Source: Pempheris klunzingeri
Taxonomy: Eukaryota > Chordata > Actinopteri > Acropomatiformes > Pempheridae
Assembly (NCBI RefSeq): GCF_042242105.1
Contig: NC_092028.1
Span: 8,293,338 to 8,357,337 of the forward strand
Length of the DNA: 64,000 nucleotides
Direction: 5' to 3'
Below are positions 1 to 12,200 of the stretch, piece by piece. The stretch's first letter is position 1, and each line of letters opens with the position of its first letter. A program made the translations under genes and the position numbers. The notes under the pieces are model-generated. The model searched no databases, had not been told where the DNA came from, and saw only the letters and a program-made list of their open reading frames with translations.

Positions 1-2347
1 AACACTCAAATGCCCACAACAGTGCATACACACATGTAAACCAGAGCAATATGCACGCTAACTCATTAGTGCATACACAGCTGTGTGCAGGCAGACACAA
101 ACTCACATAAATGTACTTATAAATGCACATCCATAAAGGCGCACATGCAAGCACCCACACATCCACGCACACACAGACACGCTCTCTCTCCTCCGCTCTT
201 GTAGGTTGGTAATTGCAGTCACTGGCAGGGAAACGGCAGCCATACATAGTCAATGAGAGAGGGAAAACAATGAACACAGAGCAGATGATTGCTGTAAATA
301 AAAGAGTGAAAGTGGAGCGAGGGAGGAACGGAGGAGGACACGATGCCGCTGGCACCGAGTAAAATGGGAATTGGAAAGAGCGAGGGCGAGAAACGAGGAA
401 AGGAGATCTAGGAAGAGAGGCTGAAATGAAAAGGGAGGAAGGCATGGATATCGAATTAAGTTTCCCCTTTCAATTTTTGTGTCAGTTTGAAGTACTGTTA
501 AGTACATTTTGACAGATTGTTTACCCACATGCACAGAGCACGAACAAAGGGACTTTAAACGAAACATTAGAGGACTGTGTGACAGTAATAATTACTAAAT
601 GACAGTCAGACTGTGGTCATCTCTTCCTGGACTGTCTGGGTTTCAGCGTATTGTTCCTTTCTTTTGCTTCATAATGCTTTGAAATGACAGACACCGTGCT
701 CAAACTGTTGAAATCCACTTGCTCCCTCCTGTGATCAATGTAACATTGAAGTTCACTGAGGATACATTGGAAAGCTCTGGAAAGGCCGAGAATAACCGTT
801 GTTCTTTAGTCCATCTGATTGGTCAGTGACATACAGTAAAGTTATCATGGTTGTTATGGTGAACGTGTCAGCAGAGAATATTTGTAGTGTATTAAAACCT
901 GTGGGCATAAAACCAGTGTTTCTAAAAACAGCTGTACTCGTATTACTCATCACAACACTTCCAAGCATCCACACTAATCCTTAGCAACTTTTATATGACA
1001 CACCTAGCTCAGACAGGGACTGTGCCATAATCCTGTCAATTATGGGGAGTCTTAGCATGCCTTGTCTTGTTTCAGTTTGACGATGTATAGCTTGTAAAAT
1101 TAGCCTGTTCCACACTGCACCCAAGTAGGCTAAAACAAATCATGCCGACTACTCCCACATGCCGTGTGACCCACATCTGGGTAAATGAATGGGCTAGGAA
1201 TTCACAGCAGTCATTAACTCGTTTACACTGATAAAATCATCTTAGCCCAGGACATCCTAATCTTTTTACTGTGGCTTTGCCTTCTAAGTCCTACTTCCAG
1301 CCCGCCGTAGCCTGCTGATCTGTCAGACGCCGATCTGTCACATAGCAGCTGACGCGGTTCTACGTGACATCTTCAGCATAGATACCCATCAGCTAATGTA
1401 GACTGTATACTATATAGGCTGTAAATACACTGTACCCCAGTCATACCATGGATCATCCAGGGGCACTCATGTTTACTATGAGAGCACACTTCCCTTTTGT
1501 TCTTTTAGGGACCTGTTCTTTGAACAATGGGGGTTTCTCCAGTTTTCATAATGAATTTCCTGCCAGCACGCTGTGCCTTTCAAAACCGATAGATAGAATG
1601 CAGTATTTTTGAGTGTTTTGTTGAGGTGAGGTAAAAGAGGACAAAACACTGAACAATAGACAACGCAGATTTCGTTCTTGAACTTAGAAACAGACAAACT
1701 GGCTCCCAAGTGGCCATTTAGTAGCTGCACTGGAGCTTTTGATCATATAAAATCTATCAAGTATGAACATCTCAGCTTTTAGAAGTCTTTAAGGCGCTCA
1801 GACAAATGAAATCTGAACATGCACAATTTCGCAAACTCACGTATGAAGATCACAATATGCTATGTGATTGAAAGCTTCAGAAGAGGAACGCGGTGGACCT
1901 TTAGGAGAGATTGTTTTGCACAACAAAAGTGCAGTAACACTAGAAGTGTTTGCCTTCCTTGGCAAAGTAATTGAAAAAAAGAACTGTGTTATGAATTTTA
2001 GTATAGACCAAGAACAAGCACTTATTTACAGCAACCTCCCGAGGAAAACTGCATTTAGATTATCTGAAATGAGAAACATGATCAGGGTTTTTCAGCTTTC
2101 CATTGGGACTACCTATTTTCATGTGTGAGTAATAGAGTTGGAGAAAGCAGAAGGAGAGAGGGAGGGAAACAGCCATCTCTGATCATGCTGTGCTGCTTCT
2201 CTCCACCTAGTCAGCTCGGACGCTGTGTCTGTGTATACCATGTATTACTAATGTTACAGGGACATAAACCTGTTTACGTAGTCACATTGTGGGGACTTTC
2301 TTCCTTTTGGCGACAAAATGCAAGACCGCATTATGCAAATCATTAAA

Positions 2348-2513
2348 CTGGTGGTTAGCGCTGTCGTTTCACAGCAAGAAGGCTCCAGGATTCTGTGTGG
2401 AGTTTGCATGTGGGTTTTCTCCGGGTGCAGGTCAGGTTAATTGCTGACTCTAAATTGCCTGTGAGTGTGAATGGTTGTCTGTCTGATGAGCATTATAGAC
2501 AATGGATGGATGG
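2348..2513 (+). repeat. fish interspersed repeat fragment (tRNA-like head, ATGG tail)
   Basis: Reads through the recognisable fish-repeat phrases gtggttagcgctgtcg, cacagcaagaaggctcc, gtgtggagtttgcatg, ttttctccgggtgcagg and gactctaaattgcctgtgag, ending in a short ATGG run. The head is truncated. The family is known to me as a common teleost dispersed repeat; exact class not assigned. Confidence 0.7.
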
Positions 2514-3351
2514 AAAGTGCTCTTTTCTCACTTTCCAAACAGTCTTCAGTCTTTTTTGTCTTTGACAATGTCAACAATAGCACTTGATGTGGTCGTCTTT
2601 TTTCACTGTTCTTTAGATGGGACCTGGTTATCTTATCTATCTATCTCATATGTGAAAATCTTCTGTCACGGGGTTGGACAGAGAAACCTGAGGGGAGGAT
2701 TTACATATGGTTGCCACATTTACATATGGTTGAAAATCGAAGAATTCCGGTAGGTTATTCTAATCACAGGTCATGGCTCCAGGGGGACGGCAAAAGTGGA
2801 TTTGGAAACCTCCAAGAATTAGAATATATTGTATTTCGGAGCAATGCCGGAGAGGAGATCAGAGAATTTAATGATGAAATCCAAATTGGGTCGGCAGAAG
2901 GGTGCCATCTATCACGAAAACCAGAAATTCAAAAGATGAGAAGGGGCCTATGGAGATCTCGGAACACTTGAGGGCATTTTTGTAACTTTCCGGCCACCCC
3001 ACCAACTCATGCGGGTGATCTGAATGAGATGATGAAAGTGTGAGGAGCCTGAAGGATGGGCTTTACTGAGAGGTCATCTGAGGTAAGCCGTGACTCGGTG
3101 ATGAAGAATAAATGCTTTGTTACGCCATAATCTCTTGGTATCTTGGTAATCTCTACTATCTTGGTAGTAAGACCACGGGGTACTTTGGAGACAAATGTAC
3201 AGTCTCTGATTGTTAGACTGATTGGGATGATTTATTGGTCATTTGTAGTGAGGCCTCAGGTCTCCAACACTCTGATGGGCATAGTCGGTGTGTGCAGAGA
3301 GCAGCTTTGGCCCACGCAAGCCCATTAGGTCAGTACAGTTGGCTACGTAAT

Positions 3352-3391
3352 AGGATAAGACATTCCTTTATTAGTCCCACAAAGGGGAAAG
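3352..3391. repeat. short retroelement-tail-like repeat
   Basis: cctttattagtcccacaaa followed by ggggaaa is a phrase found in many fish interspersed repeats, probably a LINE 3' tail. Only a short stub remains. Confidence 0.4.
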
Positions 3392-3950
3392 TTAATAGTT
3401 AAACTACTGCTTAATCTCAATGCTAAATCGGAGTCGTGCTGTTTGTCTGACAGCTTCTGTCAAAGTGCTGGGCCTTCTTCAAGTTAAGCACATTGGTGAG
3501 GGTGACTGCTTCACTAGTTGTCGATAATTATCTGTATCGCCATCTTCATCCTAGCCATAGTTTTGAATGAGAGTGAGTGAATGACTGAGCAATCTGGGCT
3601 GGCACAGCCGGCGGCAACGAGTAGCTCCTCTTCGCTAGGATTAGCAATGTTACCTCGAGTGCTACTGTTAGTAATGTCCGTGTCATCAGTAGCCATCGTC
3701 AGAGTGTTGTTACTCTTGGCAGTTTTGATAAGAACTTTCTACTTCCCCCCCCCCGCTTCTTTGGATTGCTTTGCTTCATTTTTCAACAGTCTTCACGACC
3801 TCCATGCCATTTGTATACAAGACACCCATGAATTAAACATTCTGCTGTTATTTTAGCATGTGGATCTTTAGAAAGGCATAATTAGCAAAAAGCCAAAAAA
3901 ACATAACTTTATGAGGCATTTCATGGGGCCCCTGGTAGCTTGGGGCATCT

Positions 3951-3980
3951 GGTTAGGTTAAGGTTAGGGTAAGGGTTAGG
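3951..3980 (+). repeat. degenerate TTAGGG-like run
   Basis: Five variants of the telomeric hexamer in a row (ggttaggttaaggttagg, then gtaagggttagg). Short, imperfect and isolated, so most likely simple sequence and not a fusion scar. Confidence 0.4.
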
Positions 3981-6900
3981 ATAAGTCCCCAGGAAATGAA
4001 TGTAAATGATGGAAACACTACTCTGTGTATGTGTGTGTGTGTGAGTGAGGTTGAAAAGGGTTGGATTGAGTTTCTTAGCGTTTCCTACATCCATTCTTTT
4101 AGTTTGTAACTCATGGCTGTCGGCAAAAATCAAGTTACAAATGTAATGAAATGAAACCAAAAAAAAATGGTAAAAAGAAAGAAAATATGCAAGAAGAGTT
4201 AATCCAGCATAAATGAACACTTTCAGAGTGTCTATGCTGTATGTATCACACTACACAGTATTAATCTAACTTTGGAGTAATGGAGTAATGGAGCAATTAT
4301 TGGCTCCTTGTGTCGTTAGAATTTAACACTCCTGTTCTTGACATTAGTGTGTTGCAGCATGAAGTCCTTCACAGTCATTGTTAAACACTCACATTTAACA
4401 CAATGAACAGTGAGCTGACAGTAAACTATGCCAGAAGAAAGAATTGTTCATTGCAACACAACACACATTAAAACGCGCAGTACGTGAACATCTTTGCAAC
4501 ACGTAGCAGCATTTGCCGTGACATACAGAGGTTCAAATTCAGTTTGTCTTATGTTGGTAAGTTTAGTGACATGACTGTTTCACATTAACAAGAAAATCCT
4601 ATAACACTCAGCTATTGTGAATTAATGTGAGGCGGTTAGTTAATTCTTTATAGTTAAGTTTTCAGAGTGACTTTTAGCAAATTGGCACCATTAGTGCCTG
4701 CTAACTGCTGATGCTGAATTAGCTATTAAAAGTTCCTGTTTGCAGTGCATCTGTGGTTGAACAGACAACAATCACTAGCAAGAATTCTCCTTGAATCTGC
4801 TTGTCTGCTCTGCCGTCAAGGTGCATTTACTGTGCACTGCGCAGTTATACATTTCCTGGCTGTAAGTAAAAGAATATCCTGGGATCCATGTGCAAGGAAA
4901 CCTGCAAAACATTACTTATAAAAAAGAGAAACGTCAGCCTGGGACATGTCGATAGTTTGTTTCTTCACATGTTCTCAGGCTTATGTTTTATTTTTCATAT
5001 CATTCTTTTTGGGTTAAACAACCTTAAATCTGTTGATAAGTTACTTAATAAGTATTTGCCAGAGAAATGGTATGAGTATTCTTGCATATTTCATTGTTAG
5101 TTGTAAGTTCCGAGATCTAATTCCCATTACACTCTAAATCAAATGATTCTGATTGTCAAAACTGGCAATCAAATCTTTTTCTTGTCCGTGTGGGATGTGT
5201 GTCTACTGGTCTGTCTGATCGTTCATACTCTGATGCCATCTACTGTTCCATCTGGAGAAGTGAATCTCAGCTGGCCACTGTATCTTCAGTGTCAGTGCCA
5301 GGCAGCATTAAAAGCATCAATTAGAAAAGTGGCAGAAATGACACTGGTGCATAGTCTGCTGTAATAAGGCGTTATTATTTCTTCTTTATTAGTGTCACAC
5401 TGTCCCATGGACAGGCCCAAAACAAAGAGTTAATCCCACAAACTAGTATTGTCTGTGTATATAATTTAAAAGAGTATTAGAGTTGTCATGGGAGGATTAG
5501 CACGGAAACATTAAGTCAATAAATGAATTACCAACAATTTTCATGACCAAATTAATTGTTTAACTCATTTATTAAACAAAAACAATACATATTCTAACTG
5601 AACCTTCTTCATTTTAAAGCATTGCTGCTTTTCTCTGCTTTACATCGCCTTTAGAATGAAATGCCTTCAGGCAGCCCTACAGTGACCAGCTGGAGGTATT
5701 TCAAAGCGATCTTCCAGGTTTACAGTTCTATACAATCCAAGATCCATGCTTTGAAGATTAGCTGTAGAAATAAAAGAAATACATGTTTTATACAAGCCTT
5801 TGTTAACACATAGAAAAGACCACAAAAGCTTTGCAGTGACTCACAACAGTGCAAAATGTTCCAGAAGGCTCACTTGATATGTGCTGTGTTCTATGAGTGA
5901 GCTGATATAACCACCCTAAATAACCCATTTGGTGCTTTTTAAGGTTAAAATAGCATTATTAAGCATTAGAGTGTCACCAGGCTCCTCATGTTGAACACTG
6001 ATTCTGAAGATACTTTGGTTATTTTTTATGATGCTTGATGAAAGACGGTCTCTAAAAGCCAGATTCTGCAGGAAAGAGGTCAGCTCAGGTCACAATCATG
6101 TCCACACTCTGGTGCCCTCATCTGGCACTCTCTGCTCCGTGCATGGTAATATCCATACAGGTGAGGTGATTTTTTTTAGCTCTATTCATACGGTACATGA
6201 AGGGCTACAGGTTACAGTATATTCTGTTCACTGTTATATTGTAACAACCATCTGAGTAGACACATTTCCACAGATTCCTCTTCTGACACACATACAGTAG
6301 CTCTGCTGAAGGATCATGATCGCTGCCCCGAACTATGACTCGACAGTAATATTTAAATCTCTGGCAAGTGTTCATGGTGTTAGCGGGATAATCCACTCTG
6401 AACCCTGCAGCCATAGAAACATGACACAGTTAATAATTGTTAATAAGCAGGAGAGCGTTATTTTTGAAAAAAAGCCACATTCAGCCTACCGAAAGAAGCT
6501 CAGGTCATGTTGTTTCCATTTGATTTAATTCCATTTGATGAGGACATCAGAGCACGCTCTTCTCTGAGAATTGGCGAAACAATTCAATTCAAGAATCAGA
6601 GTCAAGTACTCTCACTGTCATCATCGGCTTGTTTGTACCGGTCATCACACTAAAGGTGGTCCTTCCTTTCCTTAGTCATTTAGGCCTATGTTAGACTATT
6701 TATGCATCTTTTTCGCAAGTCTGCAAAGTTGGAGCATGAACGTATATTAATCACAAATTCAATATTGACCTGTTGTCCAAACCACTACAGCCAGGCCTTC
6801 ACTCTTTGTGTGCCCGCTGCAACTGTGAACTAATGCCACTAAAGGGGAATAAAAAGCAGAAAAAGCACCCATGAAAATTGTGGAGCACATTTTACCCTAA

Positions 6901-7711
6901 ATTCCTCTCAGAGTACTTGTAAGTAGCTTATAGTAAATTAGATTTGGCTGCAATCTGCTTCCTCTAATAGATGCGGGATTGTAGTGGTGAATGGAGCACA
7001 GTGAACACTGCGGCTGTATTGTAGCAGCAGACAAGCCTCCGTGAAGCCTGTATCAAACACGCGATTGAAAGGAAATTAAAGAATGAATTGGGTCAAGGGG
7101 TCTGACCCCAGGTTGTACTTTATCAACTGAGCATGTTTTGATTCCTTGTTACTTTCAGAGCAGCCTGTAGTGTTTTAAAGACATTTTCAGGTGTTAAGTT
7201 CCTTCAAAAAAGATCAATGTCACGCAAAATCCAAAAAAAAATTTAGACATTTATTATCCTTGAATGAATTAGCTGAAGAATTCTTGCTGTTGAATATGGA
7301 AGCCTGATCACAAACTGAACAAAATCATCAAACATGCTGGGTTAAGCCTGTTTGGGTTATTTTGTTTCTGACCTGGGCAGTTTTGGTGGAACTCAGCCTC
7401 TTGGTCAGATGTATGGAGGATGAAAAACCACTTATCCATCAATAAATTGAGCAATATATAATAGATAAAATAAATACGTTAAACATGTTTATGAATGAAA
7501 GGATGCATGCTGCATGCAGGATATTCTGAATTAAACATATTCTTATACAAATAAATGACTGAACGAATGCATAGACTAAGAAATAAGTAAATGCAGCCTC
7601 ATAGGGCTGCTAGCGTGGCTGTAGACTCAAAAGTTCCAAAATTGCACCACATTTCTGTGAAAAACAATGTAATGTAAAATGTTCTTGTGCACATGTTAAT
7701 GTTTCTCACGC

Positions 7712-7732
7712 CCTCTCTCTCTCTCTCTCTCT
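7712..7732. repeat. (CT)n tract
   Basis: Pure CT dinucleotides directly before ctgctcctccag; it would form the polypyrimidine tract of the putative acceptor at 7742. Confidence 0.85.
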
Positions 7733-7742
7733 GCTCCTCCAG

Positions 7743-7915
7743 CTTTCTTTTGCCTCCACTGATGTCCCGCCCGCCATGCTCCTCCCAGCCAATCGCCGCC
7801 CAGATTCTCAGACGGCTGCCTACTGAAGGGGCCACCGGCGAATGCTGAGCAGGCTGGCGAGGCTGAGGTTCACCTCACTGCCCTGTGATTGGCTGTTGGA
7901 TGAAACTGAGGCTAC
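7743..7915 (+). promoter_or_regulatory. thra: putative 5' UTR part of the first coding thra exon
   Basis: A long pyrimidine tract (CT repeat then ctgctcctccag) ends in AG at 7741-7742, an excellent splice acceptor, so the first coding exon probably starts at 7743 with 173 nt of leader. Alternatively transcription starts nearby: the stretch is GC-rich and contains CCAAT (about 7789) and its reverse complement ATTGG (about 7888). Four ATGs precede the receptor start (7762, 7776, 7842, 7900), all out of frame with it. Transcript ends cannot be decided from sequence alone. Confidence 0.5.
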
Positions 7916-7971
7916 ATGGAGCCAATGTCCAGCAGGCAGGATAGCAACTCATCAGAGGGAGATGAGGCAGG
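7916..7971 (+). CDS. thra: thra coding exon 1 (N-terminus)
   Basis: Encodes [18 protein letters not shown] plus two bases of a Gly codon; the donor is GG|gtgaga. The acidic, serine-rich start is the typical teleost TR-alpha A/B-domain beginning. ATG at 7916 has G at +4 but a weak -3 base; a second in-frame Met is codon 4. A (GT)n run begins only 14 nt after the exon end. Confidence 0.9.
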
Positions 7972-7982
7972 GTGAGACGGAG

Positions 7983-8020
<38 letters not shown>

Positions 8021-9223
8021 TGCGATGGATTGTGCTGCGTATCTGCGCGTGTTCATCTTTGATGTAAACATGAAAGGAAAGCAGAGATTAGCTGTGGATT
8101 TGACACATGAAAGAATGGCTGCAGGCATGGATGGATGGATGGATGGATGGATGAAAGTACATACTGATGCAGAGATGCATCAACACAACCTTAAATCATC
8201 CACACTTCACATCATACAAGTGGATACAGATTTTGTATGTTACAGAGAGAGGACGAACAGAGGTTGGGATGATGCTTTAATGAAAGGAAGGATAGAAAAT
8301 CAGCAAATGATTAATAACAGATGAGTGGTCATGCAGTATATGCTATAGAAAGTGGATGTTGTGTGTGTGTGTGGATTGATGGATGGATGGTGGGGAGGGA
8401 TACAGTGTATTTGGTGTATTTTTGGAAAAGGCAAGGCAGAACAATCCATCCCGCTGCCATCTGTGCTCTATCCGTCTCTCCGGCACGTGCAGTCTTGCAC
8501 ACACACACACACGCATTCACTCAGACACACACACACACACACATGCTGCCCTCATCGCTTCATTAAATATATTCACAGGCTGAGTTCAGTGAACACAAAC
8601 ATTGAGCAAGTTAAATCCCACGTTACCCATCCATGATGTTAAAGAGGATAAAGCTCCAAAGTGTTCAATATTACATACATGGATAGAATGAGTATGAAAT
8701 AAATGATAACCTGAACAAATAGTGTAAAATATATTGCTTTTAAAGATTTTTTTGGGTCCTTTGGTTGTTTTAATTAGTAAGTCGAGTATCCTCTCCGACT
8801 CGGCCTCGGCTCTGCCGCCGTTGTTGTGAACACATTGAGAGTCCTCGCGTTGGCTGGAGGAGAAGAAGCGTATCAGTTGTGGTGACCTCATGACATTTCA
8901 CCTAGTACTCTCAGGTCAGTCACTGGACACAGAAACAGAGGTTGTAATGTTGGTAGTCCCGTGACCTTTAGGATAGCCAGTAGTAGTCAATGATGCAGCC
9001 AGCACAATGTATACGATGCAGGCCTCACTGATTTGAGTGTCTGTGATCATGTGTGTATATCCTGTCAGCAGATGGGTTTCTATTATTGAACGTGTGTGTG
9101 TGTGTGTGTGTGTGCGCATAAAGGTGTATCTTTTTTTCTGCCAGCATGTTTGCGTGTGTATATTAGCATGTTTATGTAGCTATAGGAGTGTGTGTATATG
9201 TATGTGTCGAACAGCCGTCTGCA

Positions 9224-9262
<39 letters not shown>

Positions 9263-12200
9263 ATTAGTAGAGTAGAGAGAGATGGATTAGGAGCAGCGAG
9301 GGCAGATGGAGCCACAGAAAGCAGAGGACAGCTCAGGACGCCTCGATATGTGACAACAACAGGGGATTGTCGCTTGGCGTTGTGCGCATGTGCGTGTGTG
9401 TGTGTGCTGCTCGGTGTCATTGAGCATGCACGTGTTCTTGTGAGCAATGCCTCATGCCCTGACCCCTCCCCTCTGTGATTTCTGAGTCACAGAGGATACA
9501 CACACATTCACGCACACCAGAGATGTTGATGAAAAGCCTCACATAGCCTGGAGTAGTGGGTGCTGAAATAGAATTTGGTGTGCGTGCCTATTTCTGTGCT
9601 TGTGTGCTTGTGTCAGAATTAACTGCAGTGTGAAGCCTCTTAATATTTGAGGAGACAGTTGGCAATCATTTCTATTTAATTAGTATCTAAATAGATGCAC
9701 CCTTTGTGTGTAGGAATTTGTGCGCAAGTATTTATCATACTGTTGAAATGCTTTTAGGAGCTTTATGGGCTTTGTTATATATTTGTTAGAGGAGAGGGCT
9801 GTATTTTTGTGGTTATAACCTGACTGTATATTTGTAGAGTTAGCTAATTGGTTTTTTGGGGCACCACTGTGTTGTCAGGCTGTTTTCAAGCGATTGGAAT
9901 CTGAATGAACATATTCTAATTGATGAAATGTTATTTCAAAGCTTGGCGCCAGCATATCAAATATCTCTTCTGGAGGGATTTTGTACAGACGGTCATGTGT
10001 TGTATCCTACCGACTTTTCCTCACCATGAGGTTGACATTTGTTATTTTCAGTCTCAATAACTGTTTGACGAAATGGCATGAAATTTGGTAGGGACATTCA
10101 TTTCCTCCTTAGGATGAATTGTAACAGTCTTTGGCCATCCCTTAACTTTTGATCTACCTACAGGTGGTTCTGTAGGTAAAATGAGCAAATGGGTTTCATT
10201 CTTCCTCAACTGTTTCTCTTAGTGAGGCCCTGTCCTCCGGTAACCCCTCTGTACTTGTACATTGAGTTTATTAGCTGAAGTAGTGCAAGTAAACACAGCA
10301 ACAGCTGGGTATGAATTCACAAGCCTCTTTGCCATTTGACCTGCATACGTATGCGACACAGACAAATATTGAAGGAGAAAGGGATTTTTAAAAATAAATC
10401 TATGTAAACCACAGCGTTATTGGAGTAAGAAGGTGTTTGTCTGTCAAAGCAGATTTGTTGTGGAAATTGGCATTGGCTTCAGAATGCCACAAGTATTTAT
10501 TATAATGCAATAAGTTATTCAAACTGTAAGCTAACTCTGGTTTTTTCTTTCTTCATTAGTTGTACCACTTTTTAAAATGAAACCGCAATATAGTAAATGG
10601 GTAAATGAAGTCTTAATTGATAATTAAGCAGCAGGATCTGACGTCTTCCACTAAGACTATACACCACGATGGTTGCAAGAAGATAACAGCACAGAAGCCA
10701 GGTTTGTGTATAGATACTAAACAATGTGGCGCTTTACTTCTACCTGAGGCACGTTTGTGACGCACGGTGTATGGTGCACCTCTGTACTGTGCTTTGAGGC
10801 CCATCATTAATCATATGTTGTGGGGACTACCTAACCATGGGATGGTTAGCACCCCTACAGAGAAACGCACACAAACACACTCCGCATTCAAGCTAGCCCC
10901 TGGCTTCATGTGACAGTGTGAAATAACATTGTCGTAGTTGCAGGCTGGGTTTCTCCTCAGTTAAACCTAATGGCATCATTTAATTTTCTCGTGACAGTTC
11001 ATCACATGAGAGCATGTGTACTCTTTGAACCAAATCAACTTTAAAAAGTAACTAAGTAAATCAGTTTTTCTGTTGCCTCTGGTACTCTTTGTCCTTTGTT
11101 TGGACCTATGACTGTAAGCAAGGCCACGCACGCCTGCAGCATCACCTACTGGGTGCACACCAGTTCTTGGCTCGATCTCCAGCAGCAGCATGCTGGCCTG
11201 TTGGGCATAGGTAAAGAGATCTGTTGCAATGGTGCCAGCCAGATAACCTCTCCCATATCATAGTAAGACCAAGCAGGTGGTGGGGGATTACACGCGCGCA
11301 TTCCTCTATTATCAGAGGCAAACGGACAAAGTCAGCACTTTTCACCTCCTCAATGTGTGCAACACAGAGAACTTGTCATTTGGATCTAAACATAGTAATT
11401 GTGATTAAGATTACATGGGCTTGAGTTTACTATCTAAGGCATCTCAGGAAGATTGGCTCAGGCCAATCAAGTCCCTGGAACATCCTGAGTGGCTGCATCA
11501 CTACTGCTACCTATCACTGCCCAAACACACTGCACAAACCTCTTCAGAGGGCCAGTGATGCTGAGTTTCTTTCATCCAGGACATTCACAGTGGTCTACTC
11601 ACTCTGCTCCCAGCATGCAGAGGGTACTGCAAATAAGATATAAAACAAAATAAAGAAAAATCAAGTTTAGTTAGAAAGCATTTTAAAATACAACTGGAGT
11701 TGACCCAAGTGCTGTACATATTGGCACGAACAGCTCAACAATAGCAAGTAAAATGACATCAGTAGCATAAAAGGCACAAATGGTGGTAAAAGAGGCACAA
11801 TAACAAGAAATAGCAATGTTTGAAAATTTATAAAATAAAGATACTGTACAAGGTAGTATCAGGATATGACAATGGAACATAATAAAACTTGACATCAATT
11901 TATAAAACTTAATAGAAGAATACTGAATACTTAATACCACAACCACTAACTACAGCACAAAGGCAATTCAAAATACGTGCGTCTTGAGTTTTGTCTTAAA
12001 AGTATCAATGGATGAGAAACATTTTAGTGAGAGCGGTGGCATCTCCCAAACTTAGGAGCTGCCACAAAGACACTATCTCCCTCACCTGCTAGCTTTGATC
12101 ATGGAACAGTTAAAAACAATTGTTCTGAGCATCTAAGAGGACAAGAGGTAGAATTATGACAGAGAAGTTCTGAAATATGCGTTTTTGCAAGCCCATGTAG

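Larger units (their letters stand above)
1..7742. other. sequence upstream of thra, no recognised gene
   Basis: No convincing coding exon or RNA gene seen. The first 190 bases are CA-rich. It holds a fish interspersed repeat near 2348-2513, a short repeat tail near 3352-3391 and degenerate telomere-like repeats at 3951-3980. Upstream non-coding thra exons and the promoter may lie here but cannot be picked out by eye. Confidence 0.5.

Noticed and set aside
3951..3980. Interstitial telomere or chromosome fusion scar
   Set aside because: Only about 30 degenerate bases; simple-sequence drift explains it.
7842..8324. 160-codon frame starting at 7842
   Set aside because: It overlaps the thra start in another frame, runs through the donor and is lengthened by the GT and ATGG microsatellites; at most its start acts as an upstream ATG.
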